NCBI GenBank assembly: GCA_947475795.1
Contig: CANJOX010000091.1
Location: 1-10,341 of the forward strand
Source of the DNA: Gemmatimonadota bacterium
GTDB lineage: Bacteria > Gemmatimonadota > Gemmatimonadetes > Gemmatimonadales > Gemmatimonadaceae
DNA: 10,341 nucleotides
Reading direction: 5' to 3'
Shown: one piece after another, positions 1-7,336 of the stretch
How the letters are laid out: the number at the start of each line of letters is the position of its first letter
Numbering within the stretch: position 1 is the stretch's first letter
Translations under genes and position numbers: made by a program
The notes under the pieces: model-generated
What the model was told of the DNA's origin: nothing
The model's database searches: none
Seen by the model: only the letters and a program-made list of their open reading frames with translations

Positions 1-1
1 G

Positions 2-1099
2 GACCGCTCGCGGACGGCCGGCGCGGCCTACCTCGACGTCGAAAGCGATCTGACCGCCAAGTGGATGGTGGGCGCAGCGGCGCGCTTCGAGAACTTCAGC
101 GACTTCGGTTCGAAGGCGACGGGCAAGCTGACCTCCCGCTTTGCCGCCACCGACAAGTTCGCCATCCGTGGCGCCGCGTCGACCGGCTTCCGCGCACCGT
201 CGCTGCAGCAGAGCTACTTCACGTCGACCGCCACGACCTTCGTGAACGGTCTCCCGGTGGACATCAAGACGCTGCCCGTGGACAGCAAGGAAGCGCGTCT
301 GCTCGGCGCCTCCGATCTCAAGCCGGAAAGCTCAGTCAACCTGAGCGCCGGCGTGACGATGCAGCCCACGAAGAGCCTCACGGTGACCGCGGACTACTAC
401 GACATCGCGATCAGCGATCGTGTTGTGCTCTCCGAAAACTTCATCGGCACGGGCGTCGTCAACTTCTTCGCCCAGAACGGCCTCACGGGCGTGGGCGGCG
501 GACGCTACTTCACGAACGCCATCAACACCAAGACCAAGGGTCTCGACGTCGTGGTGAACTACGGCCTGGACCTCAAGGCCAACGGCATCGTGCGCCTCAC
601 GGCCGGCTACAACCAGAACAAGACCAAGGTCACGAAGGTCGTGGTGAACACGCCGGCGCAGCTGGGCAACCTGAACGAAACGCTGTTCGGTCGCGCCGAG
701 CGTGGCCGCATCGAAGTGGGTCAGCCGCGCAACAACCTCGTGCTGAACGGCACGTACGAGAAGGGCGATCTGTCGCTCTCGCTGCGTGGTCAGCGTTTCG
801 GGCAGGTGACGGGCGTGCAGGCGCTGGCCACGGGTACGGCACGTCAGGTGCCGGATCTGGTGCTCAGCCCGAAGTTCATCACCGACATCAGCGCGTCGTA
901 CAAGCTGCTCAAGCGCGCCACGCTCACGCTCGGCTCGGACAACGTGTTCGACGTGTACCCGGACGCCATCAAGGATCTTGGCGACGTCGCGGCCGGCTAT
1001 GGCGGCCAGGGCACGTACGGCGTGTACCGCTTCTCCGGCCTCTCGCCGTTCGGCTTCAACGGCCGCTACATGTACGCCCGCCTGAGCTTCGGACTCTGA
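2..1099 (+). CDS. TonB-dependent receptor, C-terminal part (5' end outside window)
   Basis: This is the C-terminal 365 residues of an outer-membrane TonB-dependent receptor, a beta-barrel that takes up a ligand using TonB energy. The frame is open from base 2, so the signal peptide, plug and early barrel lie outside the window. Visible hallmarks are alternating amphipathic strands, the barrel motif STGFRAPSLQQSYF (around bases 178-220), a late NVFDVYPD segment typical of these receptors, and a C-terminal strand ending YMYARLSFGL. Met codons at 62-70 are internal, because the preceding codons read as continuous barrel sequence. The substrate cannot be told from this part. The gene converges on the creatininase-like genes, and two hairpins follow its TGA stop. 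It belongs to the general receptor type rather than the SusC type at 4275-7175, and there is no sign of frameshift. Confidence 0.9.
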   Translation, partial: DRSRTAGAAYLDVESDLTAKWMVGAAARFENFSDFGSKATGKLTSRFAATDKFAIRGAASTGFRAPSLQQSYFTSTATTFVNGLPVDIKTLPVDSKEARLLGASDLKPESSVNLSAGVTMQPTKSLTVTADYYDIAISDRVVLSENFIGTGVVNFFAQNGLTGVGGGRYFTNAINTKTKGLDVVVNYGLDLKANGIVRLTAGYNQNKTKVTKVVVNTPAQLGNLNETLFGRAERGRIEVGQPRNNLVLNGTYEKGDLSLSLRGQRFGQVTGVQALATGTARQVPDLVLSPKFITDISASYKLLKRATLTLGSDNVFDVYPDAIKDLGDVAAGYGGQGTYGVYRFSGLSPFGFNGRYMYARLSFGL

Positions 1100-1105
1100 C
1101 CGCTC

Positions 1106-1125
1106 CCAGGTCCTCCGGGACCTGG
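1106..1125 (+). terminator. Stop-proximal hairpin with UCCG tetraloop
   Basis: A perfect 8-bp stem (CCAGGTCC/GGACCTGG) closes a TCCG loop on a C-G pair. This matches the very stable UNCG tetraloop class. It starts 7 bases after the receptor stop codon and lacks a T-run. It may protect the 3' end of the mRNA or form the first half of a tandem terminator with the hairpin at 1141-1190. Confidence 0.55.
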
Positions 1126-1140
1126 TGCGCTTGATCGACG

Positions 1141-1190
1141 ACAGACAAACGCCCCGCCGCAACGATGGTTGCGGCGGGGCGTTTGTCTGT
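1141..1190. terminator. Perfect 23-bp bidirectional terminator hairpin
   Basis: The arms at 1141-1163 and 1168-1190 are exact reverse complements (23 bp) around a GATG loop. The stem core is very GC-rich (CGCCCCGCCGC) and the outer part is A/T-rich. Both strands therefore end the hairpin with GCGTTTGTCTGT, which can act as a U-rich tail. It sits between the convergent receptor gene (stop at 1099) and creatininase-like gene (stop at 1215), so it should end transcription from both sides. Confidence 0.85.
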
Positions 1191-1214
1191 GGTGCCACTG
1201 ACCTCGGGACGGAA

Positions 1215-2054
1215 CTACGGCGTGCCGCCCTTCAAGGCGCGGTACTGCGCCAGCGCGGCGTTCACCTTCTGGTCCACGGCGATCTTGCCAATAGCCGCCG
1301 AGGCCTTCGTGGGATCGCCGGTGACGCCGGCATCCGGGCTGCCACCGTTGGGCATGAGCTTGTCGAGCCGGATCCCGTCGCCGAATACGTACAGCAACTG
1401 CGACGTATCACTGGTGCCGGCGTGTGAGCCAACCATCTGCTCATCCCAACCGTAGGTGGCCTTCAGGTAGTCGCGGATCTGGATGCGCCCCTTCTGGTAG
1501 TAATCCACCAGCGCGTACACCCGCACTCCGGTACCGGCCCATTCGGCGTTCAGCGCGTTGGCGACGGCCGTGAGACCGGCCTGATTGCCACCGCTGTCCC
1601 CGATCAGCAGGATGTCCGTAAAGCCGTGCACCTTCAACGAGCGGACCGCCGCATCGAGCAACCGGTCGTAGCTGGGAGACGGCAGGGAAATCACACCGGG
1701 CTTGTCGCCGAATCCGGGGCGCGTGTAGTCACCCTCGGGCACGTACTGCACGGTCGGGGCCACCAACGCATTCCCGAGTTGCTGCGCGATCTGCCCCGCG
1801 GCGAACGTCACGATGTAATTGTGCTTGCCCATCACCATATGCGGACCGTTCTGCTCGGTACCGCCCGTGGGTACGATCGCCACACGCTTTCCGCCTTGAA
1901 TGGCGTCGCGGATTTCGGTCCACGTCATCGCCTCGAGATACGGAGCGGCCAGCAGATTGGGACGCTCCTGCGCCCGGAGTACCGTGCCCAGCGGGGCATC
2001 GAGGATCGGCGCGACGCCGATCGTGAGCAGGGTGGAGAGTACGAGTTTGCGCAT
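1215..2054 (-). CDS. Exported creatininase-family protein, paralogue 1 (non-canonical metal site)
   Basis: This 279-residue protein belongs to the creatininase fold family (metal-dependent amidohydrolases such as creatininase, MftE and FAPy deformylase). A hydrophobic N-terminus, residues about 4-28 ending LRAQ, looks like a signal peptide, so the protein is probably periplasmic. Family landmarks are TGGTEQNGPHMVMGKHN (64-79), LLIGDSGGNQ (149-158), VGSHAGTSDTS (208-218) and GVTGDPTKA (243-251). Creatininase of Pseudomonas uses Glu34, His36, Asp45, His120 and Glu122 as metal ligands. Here only the first Glu (E67) is kept; the others align with N69, H78, S154 and G156. H72, H78, D153 and H211 could form another site. 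The start is set by GGAGG six bases upstream. Its ATG overlaps the TGA of the upstream paralogue by one base (TGATG), implying translational coupling. Substrate and activity are unknown. Confidence 0.9.
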   Translation of the reverse strand: MRKLVLSTLLTIGVAPILDAPLGTVLRAQERPNLLAAPYLEAMTWTEIRDAIQGGKRVAIVPTGGTEQNGPHMVMGKHNYIVTFAAGQIAQQLGNALVAPTVQYVPEGDYTRPGFGDKPGVISLPSPSYDRLLDAAVRSLKVHGFTDILLIGDSGGNQAGLTAVANALNAEWAGTGVRVYALVDYYQKGRIQIRDYLKATYGWDEQMVGSHAGTSDTSQLLYVFGDGIRLDKLMPNGGSPDAGVTGDPTKASAAIGKIAVDQKVNAALAQYRALKGGTP

Positions 2055-2872
2055 CAGAAACCTCCGGCGGTGGCGCGCGACGCACGGATCTGCGCCAGCG
2101 CATTGTCGATCTTGATCTGCACGAGGGCCTTGCCGAGCACCGCCGTGGCCTTGGTCGGATCGCCGCTTACGCCGCTATCCGGAGAGCCGCCGCCCGGAGC
2201 AAGTCGGTCGCGCCGCACGAGCGCCGGATTCACGAAAAGCAGTTCCGAGGTGTCCACCATGCCGGCGTGGCTACCGATCTCGTCCATCGAGAAGCCGAGC
2301 CCACCCAGATAGGTGCGGATGTCCGCGCTCGACTTCGTGTAGTAGTCCCCGATGAACAGGGCGCGCGCGCCGCGGTCTTTCCACGCCGCGTTCAGCTGAT
2401 CGGCGGCCGCCTTCATGCCGTTCTGATTGCCGCCGGAGTCGCCCAGCAGAATGAACGTCGTGAAGCCACCGGCCTGCAGACTCTTGGCGGCATGCAGGAG
2501 CAGGTCGATGAACCGGTCTTCGGGCAGCGTGATGGAGCCCGCCTTGGCCATGTGGCCGCGGAGCGGAGTGTCCCAGCTGCCTTCCGGCACGTACGTGATG
2601 ATGGGCGCCACCAGCGCATCGCCAAGCGTGCGGGCAATGCGCTCGGTGGTGTGCTGCAGCACGTACTTGTGTTCACCGGTCACCATGTGGGGGCCTTTCT
2701 GCTCCTGCCCCGCCGTGCCGATGATGACGGTCTTGGTGCCGGCACGCATCCGGTCGCGGATTTCGGTCCACGTGAGTTCGTCGATGAACACCGGCGGTGC
2801 GGCGGTCGGCTGCGCCTGCGCTCGCGTGCCCGCGAGGAACAGGGCCAGTACCGTGAGAACGGGCAATCGCAT
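2054..2872 (-). CDS. Exported creatininase-family protein, paralogue 2 (non-canonical metal site)
   Basis: This is a second creatininase-fold protein, about half identical by eye to the downstream paralogue. I place the start at the ATG at 2872 (MRLPVLTVL, 272 residues) because AGGAG lies 9 bases upstream. An in-frame ATG at 2881 (275 residues) would abut that AGGAG with no spacer. The N-terminus is a signal peptide with a probable AQA cleavage site. Counting from 2881, the motifs are TAGQEQKGPHMVTGEHK (56-72), GDSGGNQ (147-153), IGSHAGMVDTS (202-212) and GVSGDPTKA (237-245). The canonical metal ligands are replaced as in the paralogue: E60 is kept, then K62, H71, S149 and G151. The side chain replacing the first canonical His differs between the copies (Lys here, Asn there). 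It follows the susD-like gene after a 110-bp gap containing two hairpins. A periplasmic hydrolase is likely, but the reaction is unknown. Confidence 0.9.
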   Translation of the reverse strand: MRLPVLTVLALFLAGTRAQAQPTAAPPVFIDELTWTEIRDRMRAGTKTVIIGTAGQEQKGPHMVTGEHKYVLQHTTERIARTLGDALVAPIITYVPEGSWDTPLRGHMAKAGSITLPEDRFIDLLLHAAKSLQAGGFTTFILLGDSGGNQNGMKAAADQLNAAWKDRGARALFIGDYYTKSSADIRTYLGGLGFSMDEIGSHAGMVDTSELLFVNPALVRRDRLAPGGGSPDSGVSGDPTKATAVLGKALVQIKIDNALAQIRASRATAGGF

Positions 2873-2881
2873 GGACTGCAT

Positions 2882-2886
2882 CTCCT
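2882..2886 (-). promoter_or_regulatory. Shine-Dalgarno site deciding the paralogue 2 start
   Basis: AGGAG on the minus strand directly touches the ATG at 2881 but stands 9 bases from the ATG at 2872. Normal spacing therefore favours 2872. Confidence 0.6.
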
Positions 2887-2909
2887 GGGTCGGGTTGGGA
2901 GGAAGACAA

Positions 2910-2939
2910 ACGTGGCGCCCCGGAATCGGAGCGCCACGT
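2910..2939 (-). terminator. Terminator or attenuator hairpin between susD-like gene and creatininase pair
   Basis: Read on the minus strand, a perfect 9-bp stem (ACGTGGCGC/GCGCCACGT) with a 12-base loop is followed by TTGTCTTCC. This gives the tail CGTTTGTCTT, nearly the same as the tail of the hairpin at 1141-1190. It lies 37 bases upstream of the preferred start of paralogue 2 and about 44 bases after the susD-like stop. It may end the susCD transcript or reduce read-through into the creatininase genes. Confidence 0.65.
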
Positions 2940-2957
2940 CAAGCATCAACACACGCC

Positions 2958-2976
2958 GGTGCCGCGGAGCGGCACC
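2958..2976 (-). terminator. Stop-proximal hairpin after susD-like gene
   Basis: A perfect 8-bp stem (GGTGCCGC/GCGGCACC on the minus strand) with a TCC loop begins 6 bases after the susD-like stop codon. It has no T-run. Position and size mirror the hairpin at 1106-1125, and a terminator with a CGTTTGTCT tail follows in both cases. Confidence 0.5.
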
Positions 2977-2982
2977 ATCACA

Positions 2983-4263
2983 TCAGCGCGGGAAGTTGGT
3001 GTTCGTCTGCTTTTCCGACAACGGCGTCGCAAAGCACATGTCGCGACCCGGGAGTTCTTCCTTGGGATCGAGGGCACCCGGGCGGCTGAGCGCCGCCCAG
3101 CGACGCAGGTCGCCGAGACGACGTCCCTCGAGCCACAACTCGATACCACGCTCGCGCTTGAGCGCCGCCCACGCTTCCGTGGCGTTCGTGGCCGTGACCG
3201 GGGCCAGCGACAACGACGTGCGCCGTCCATTGATCGAGGTAAGTGCCCCGGCCACATCACCAGCGATCAGCTTGGCCTCGGCTTCAACCAGCCGCATTTC
3301 CCAGCCAGAGGCCAGGTTGATCGGCGAGGTCAGCGTGGGATACTTGGTCTGGAAATACCACCGCACGCGCCCGAGGGCGCCAACCGCCGCGTCACCGACC
3401 AACACCGTGAGGCTGCTGTCGTACGGGACACGCGGGTCACGCGTGGCCCGGCGATACGCCTCGATCGGCGTGTTCCACACCGTGTGCGCGCGATACGGCT
3501 GGTTCGCGCTGGCCCAGAAGATACGGTTGTACTGATCGAGTTCGTTCTGGTAGTACGGCATGCGGTACACAAACGTGCTGGGAACCGCCGCGGCATCCGT
3601 AGCCGCGCCCGTCGGGTTGTTGCGCAGCAGGCGCACCGAGGCGCGGCCGGCCGTGGCCGCCTGCGTGAGCGCGGTGTTGTTCGCCGCCGTCGCGACCGTG
3701 ATCGCTTCGGTGAAGTAGGTCTCGGCGCGCTCGAAGTACACGGTGTGCGGTCCCGGCGCTCCTCCGTTGATCACCCCTTCGCAGAAGTTCTCACCGAGGT
3801 GGCGGTTGGAGAAGCCGGCCCAGAGGAGCGCCTGCGCCAGCGTGGCGCTGGTCGCGGACGCCGCGCCGAGGGACGTCTTGGCGCGGGTGACCGCGTCTTC
3901 GGACGTCCAGCGTGCGCGCTGGGAGAAGTCCCACCAGGTACCACCGTCGTCGTCGGTGAGCTTGCCGTTCTGCTGCTGCACCGAGATACCGAACGACCCG
4001 GTGGAGCCACCCGGGAAGATCTCGCGTGCGGCCGCAGCGCCGGTGTAGGACGTCCAGTTGAGCGCCTCGGCCAGATCACGGCCTGCGCCGTTGACCAGCG
4101 AGCCCAGCGCCGTCGGCGCGTTGAGCGCGTCCGCCTGGATCGGACCGGGGTTGATGGCGTCGAGCGCGCAGCCCGAGAGGCCGGCGAGGATCGCGAGCGG
4201 GGCTGCCGCCCGGAGCACGCGGCGGGGCATCGTCACGCGCCCTGAGGAAATCGTCATGAGCAT
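2983..4263 (-). CDS. SusD/RagB-family nutrient-binding lipoprotein
   Basis: This is a surface lipoprotein of the SusD/RagB family that caps a SusC-type transporter and captures its substrate. Residues are counted from the upstream GTG at 4269. A signal peptide ends in the lipobox LSGC, with C34 as the lipidated Cys. TPR-like helices follow, including EMRLVEAEAKLIAGD (324-338). The family signature LKRERGIELWLEGRR (370-384) followed by LGDLRRW is clear, and the C-terminus CFATPLSEKQTNTNFPR resembles the usual SusD ending. I choose the ATG at 4263 because GAGGA lies 8 bases upstream, overlapping the susC stop. GTG at 4269 and ATGs at 4257 and 4230 are possible alternatives. The gap to the susC-like gene is 11 bases, so the two are almost surely co-translated. 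At about 426 residues it is a little short for the family. The substrate is unknown. Confidence 0.93.
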   Translation of the reverse strand: MLMTISSGRVTMPRRVLRAAAPLAILAGLSGCALDAINPGPIQADALNAPTALGSLVNGAGRDLAEALNWTSYTGAAAAREIFPGGSTGSFGISVQQQNGKLTDDDGGTWWDFSQRARWTSEDAVTRAKTSLGAASATSATLAQALLWAGFSNRHLGENFCEGVINGGAPGPHTVYFERAETYFTEAITVATAANNTALTQAATAGRASVRLLRNNPTGAATDAAAVPSTFVYRMPYYQNELDQYNRIFWASANQPYRAHTVWNTPIEAYRRATRDPRVPYDSSLTVLVGDAAVGALGRVRWYFQTKYPTLTSPINLASGWEMRLVEAEAKLIAGDVAGALTSINGRRTSLSLAPVTATNATEAWAALKRERGIELWLEGRRLGDLRRWAALSRPGALDPKEELPGRDMCFATPLSEKQTNTNFPR

Positions 4264-4271
4264 CGGCACAT

Positions 4272-4276
4272 TCCTC
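4272..4276 (-). promoter_or_regulatory. Shine-Dalgarno site of susD-like gene inside susC stop
   Basis: GAGGA on the minus strand overlaps the susC TGA (TGAGGA) and stands 8 bases from the ATG at 4263. This suggests translational coupling of the pair and supports that start over the GTG at 4269. Confidence 0.55.
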
Positions 4277-7175
4277 AGTAAGAGATACGGAGAGACATCT
4301 GGAAAATTGCGGGCGCCGGAATCTGTTCGTTGATACCGCGCACGGTCGCGTTGAACGAGTCGTTGTTCGTCATTTCGGGGTCGAACAGCGGCATGCCGAA
4401 GTTCGTGCGCAGGATGTTCTGCGCCGAGAAGACGAAGGTGCTGTTCGCGGTGCGCGGAATCAGCTTGCCGAGCGGCACCGTGAGGGAGATGTCACGGATG
4501 CGGAAGAAGTCCGCCTTGAAAATGAACATGTCCGTGCGGACGTTGGCCGGGATGCACGTGAGGTTCTCACGCACCGTGATCGGCTTGCCGGCCGCGATGT
4601 TGGCGTAGGCGTCGAAGCAGGTGGGCCACAGCACCGAGCGGGAGAGCGCGTTGAAGGACGCCCCCTCTTCGATGTAGGCACCGCCCTGATATTCACCACG
4701 CACCGAGAGGCTGATGTTCTTCCAGCCGCGGATGTTGATGTTGCCACCGATGATCTTGGTGGGCTGGCTCGGACCGAAGTCGTAGTTGGACGACGTATCC
4801 GGTGCGACGCCGCGGGCGTCGGCGTTGCGGATGATCTTGCCGCGCACCACCGGGGCCGGCTTGCCTTCCACCACCCAGCCCGAGTTGCCAACGGCAAAGG
4901 ACGGCGCGCCGCCGAGGCTGACGACCTTGCTGTTGTTCGTGCTGACGTTCAACCCGGCCTTGAGGCCGAAGTTCTCGCGATTGATGATGTCATGGTTGAG
5001 CGCCAGCTCGACGCCCGACTTCTGCATCTCACCGACGTTCGACAGCGTGTTGTTCAGGAAGCCGAGGCTGGGCACCGACCGCACGCTGAACAGCGCGTCG
5101 GTCGTGGTAGCGTTGAAGTACGTGAAGTCGAGCGACGTGCGACCACTGAACAGCGTCTGGTCAAAGCCGAGCTCGAGCTCCGTGGTGCGCTCGGGGCCGA
5201 GGTCCGGGTTGCCGACGTTGAGCGGGCGCACCGCCGTGGCCGTGCCCCAGCCCACCTGACTGTAGGTCCGCACGGCGGCAAAGGCGCCCGGCGCGCGACC
5301 GGCGGAGCCGTAGGCGCCGCGCAGCTTGAGCGTGCCGTAGTTCTCCTTCCAGAACGACTCTTCCGAGAGCACCCACGAGCCGGAAATCTTCGGGTAGAAC
5401 TGGAGGCCGAAATCCTTACCGAAGGCGCTGTTGCCGTCGAGACGGCCGCCGACGGTCAGGAAGTAGCGGTTCTTGAGGCCGATGAGCGCCGTACCGAAGG
5501 CGCCGCCGGTGATCACGCGCTGACGATTTTCGTCGGCGTTCTTGATGGCACCGCTGGCCACCGTCGGGTCGGACGGCGAGGCGAAGTTTTCCGACAGCGC
5601 CACCACGTCGCCCACGAGCGAGTTGACGTACTGCGTACCGGCCGACGCCGTGACCTTCAGGTCGTCGCCGAAATCGAACTCGTAGTTATTCACCCAGTCC
5701 GTGCTGAGCGTCGTGTTCGCCCAGCGCTGGTTCTGAATCACGCCCAGCGGCGCCGCCGGGAAACCAAACGGGCGCACGTTGCGGTTTTCCAGCGCCGCGC
5801 GGTCATAGCCAACCGTGAGGCGGCTGGAGAAGCGCGTGAACGGCGTCCAGGTACCCGTCATGCCCATGATGAGGCGATCGATGTTCGAGGCCAGCTTCTG
5901 CTGCAGCACCTTGCGGATGGTGTCCGGGGTGGCGTTGCCGAAGTAGTTGCGGTCGCGGCGGAAGGCATTGAGGGTGAGCCCCTGCGCGTTGTTACCGGCC
6001 GGCGTCTGGTCGATCAGGTTGTTCGTGTAGGCGCTGCTCCAGTTCATCGCCAGCTTCTTCATGGGCTGGAAATCGAGGTTGGCGCGCACCTGGTACTTGC
6101 GGTCCTTGTCGTTGGGCAGCACGCCGTCGACGTTCTCGATGTTGGTGGACAGCAGGTACTTGAGGTTGTCCCCCGTGCCGCCGGACACCTGAATGGCCGT
6201 GCCATAGCGCGCAGCATAGTTGTCGAGGAACGGAATCGCGCCGCCGCCGCTGTTGCGCAGGAACGGATCCATGAACAGCAGGGGCACGGAGTCGGTGCCG
6301 AACTTCTGCAGGCTGCTCACGCCGCCGTTGAAGCGCACCTGCCACTTGGCCGCGCCACCGGCGCCGCGCTTGGTGAAGATCTGGATCACGCCGGCCGCGG
6401 CGTCGGTGCCGTACAGCGTGGCCGCTGCCGCGCCCTTCACGATTTCGATCCGGTCGATGTCGTCCGGATTGATGTCGTTGAGCGGGCTGGAGTTGGAGTT
6501 GGCGCCGCGCTGGGTGGTACCCGTGAAGATACCGTTGCGCGGATACTCGTCACTGCGCGTGCGCACGCCGTCGATGAAGATCAGCGGCTGGTTCGTGAGC
6601 GACACGCTGGTGGTGCCGCGGAGACGGATGGCGGAACCGCTGCCGGCGTTACCGACACCGCCACCGACCGTCACACCGGCCAGACGGCCCGAGAGCAGGT
6701 TGGACAGATTGGTGGGCACTTCCGGCACATCGGCGATCTTGACCTGGGCGATGGAGTTACCGACCTCGCGCTTACGGGCGGATCCGCCGGTACCCGTGAT
6801 GACCACTTCGTCGAGGGACAGCGCGCTGACCGTGAGGGCGAACGTCACCGTGGCGGTCCCACCGGCCGTGACGACCACCGGCTTGTCCACCGGCTGGTAG
6901 CCGATGAGCCGCGCCCGAATGATCTGATTGCCCGCCGGCACCGACGCGAGCGTGAACGTGCCCGTGGCGTTCGTGATCGCACCCAGCATCGTGCCAGGCA
7001 CGGCGATCTGCGCATTGGCCAGCGGCAAGCCGGTGGCGCTATTGGTAACGGTACCGCGGACGGTCCCGACGGCGCCTTGCGCCTCGGAACGGAATGGCAT
7101 CATCGCACTGGCAAGAACCAGCGCACCGAACAGTGCGGCGACTGCTCGGCCGCCAACGTATCGGCGGAAGCGCAT
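4275..7175 (-). CDS. SusC/RagA-family TonB-linked outer-membrane transporter
   Basis: This 966-residue outer-membrane transporter forms a pair with the SusD-like lipoprotein and imports its ligand using TonB energy. A signal peptide (about 1-33, ending SEAQ) comes first. A carboxypeptidase-regulatory-like beta-sandwich follows (about 38-117; GTVTNSATGLPLANAQI, later ARLIGYQPV). Next is the TonB box region LDEVVITGTGG (121-131). The plug (about 140-275) includes RLRGTTSVSLTNQPLIFIDG and EIVKGAAAATLYGTDAAAG. The rest is a long barrel ending FQMSLRISY. This order is diagnostic of SusC rather than ordinary receptors, and the length is normal. The ATG at 7175 is chosen because GGAGG lies 5 bases upstream and a good signal peptide starts there. 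The frame stays open to 7460, but that extension is Arg-rich and unlike a leader. It is the first gene of the minus-strand run. Confidence 0.95.
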   Translation of the reverse strand: MRFRRYVGGRAVAALFGALVLASAMMPFRSEAQGAVGTVRGTVTNSATGLPLANAQIAVPGTMLGAITNATGTFTLASVPAGNQIIRARLIGYQPVDKPVVVTAGGTATVTFALTVSALSLDEVVITGTGGSARKREVGNSIAQVKIADVPEVPTNLSNLLSGRLAGVTVGGGVGNAGSGSAIRLRGTTSVSLTNQPLIFIDGVRTRSDEYPRNGIFTGTTQRGANSNSSPLNDINPDDIDRIEIVKGAAAATLYGTDAAAGVIQIFTKRGAGGAAKWQVRFNGGVSSLQKFGTDSVPLLFMDPFLRNSGGGAIPFLDNYAARYGTAIQVSGGTGDNLKYLLSTNIENVDGVLPNDKDRKYQVRANLDFQPMKKLAMNWSSAYTNNLIDQTPAGNNAQGLTLNAFRRDRNYFGNATPDTIRKVLQQKLASNIDRLIMGMTGTWTPFTRFSSRLTVGYDRAALENRNVRPFGFPAAPLGVIQNQRWANTTLSTDWVNNYEFDFGDDLKVTASAGTQYVNSLVGDVVALSENFASPSDPTVASGAIKNADENRQRVITGGAFGTALIGLKNRYFLTVGGRLDGNSAFGKDFGLQFYPKISGSWVLSEESFWKENYGTLKLRGAYGSAGRAPGAFAAVRTYSQVGWGTATAVRPLNVGNPDLGPERTTELELGFDQTLFSGRTSLDFTYFNATTTDALFSVRSVPSLGFLNNTLSNVGEMQKSGVELALNHDIINRENFGLKAGLNVSTNNSKVVSLGGAPSFAVGNSGWVVEGKPAPVVRGKIIRNADARGVAPDTSSNYDFGPSQPTKIIGGNINIRGWKNISLSVRGEYQGGAYIEEGASFNALSRSVLWPTCFDAYANIAAGKPITVRENLTCIPANVRTDMFIFKADFFRIRDISLTVPLGKLIPRTANSTFVFSAQNILRTNFGMPLFDPEMTNNDSFNATVRGINEQIPAPAIFQMSLRISY

Positions 7176-7180
7176 CAAAA

Positions 7181-7185
7181 CCTCC
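7181..7185 (-). promoter_or_regulatory. Shine-Dalgarno site of susC-like gene
   Basis: GGAGG on the minus strand, 5 bases before the ATG at 7175, decides the start against the longer open frame. It overlaps the codons of an in-frame ATG at 7187, which therefore is not the start. Confidence 0.7.
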
Positions 7186-7238
7186 ATGCGGGGGAGTGAG
7201 GTGGAGCGCATCGCGCTGCCGGGAAGGGAGGCAGGCGA

Positions 7239-7252
7239 ATCGTGGTCACGAT
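7239..7252. repeat. Inverted repeat in susC leader
   Basis: ATCGTG-GT-CACGAT is a 6+6 inverted repeat. With one bulged A, a CG pair extends it on each side (7236-7254). It lies between the candidate promoter and the susC ribosome site, so it could be an operator or an RNA hairpin. Chance occurrence is quite possible. Confidence 0.25.
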
Positions 7253-7307
7253 CGAGGTCGCGGTGAATCGGGCGCGTCGCGCGAATCAGACTGGCGGACT
7301 CGCGACT

Positions 7308-7336
7308 AGATTCGACCCTCGGCATGGATTTGTCAA
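7308..7336 (-). promoter_or_regulatory. Candidate sigma-70-type promoter of the susCD run
   Basis: On the minus strand a perfect TTGACA (7336-7331) lies in a locally AT-rich patch. After 17 bases comes GAATCT (7313-7308), a weak -10 keeping only the A at position 2 and the final T. TCTAGT three bases further is an alternative with a 20-base spacer. Transcription would start near 7300, giving a leader of about 125 bases before the susC ATG. The rest of 7176-7463 shows no further gene, and I see no clear promoter for the divergent gene. Confidence 0.4.

Noticed and set aside
2937..2942. TTGACG on the minus strand as a promoter for the creatininase pair
   Set aside because: No -10-like sequence lies 16-18 bases downstream, and the element overlaps the hairpin stem at 2910-2939.
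4992..7199. Very long open frame on the plus strand opposite the susC-like gene
   Set aside because: Its translation is rich in Arg, Gly and Val without domains. It is a GC-driven shadow of the clear SusC reading frame.
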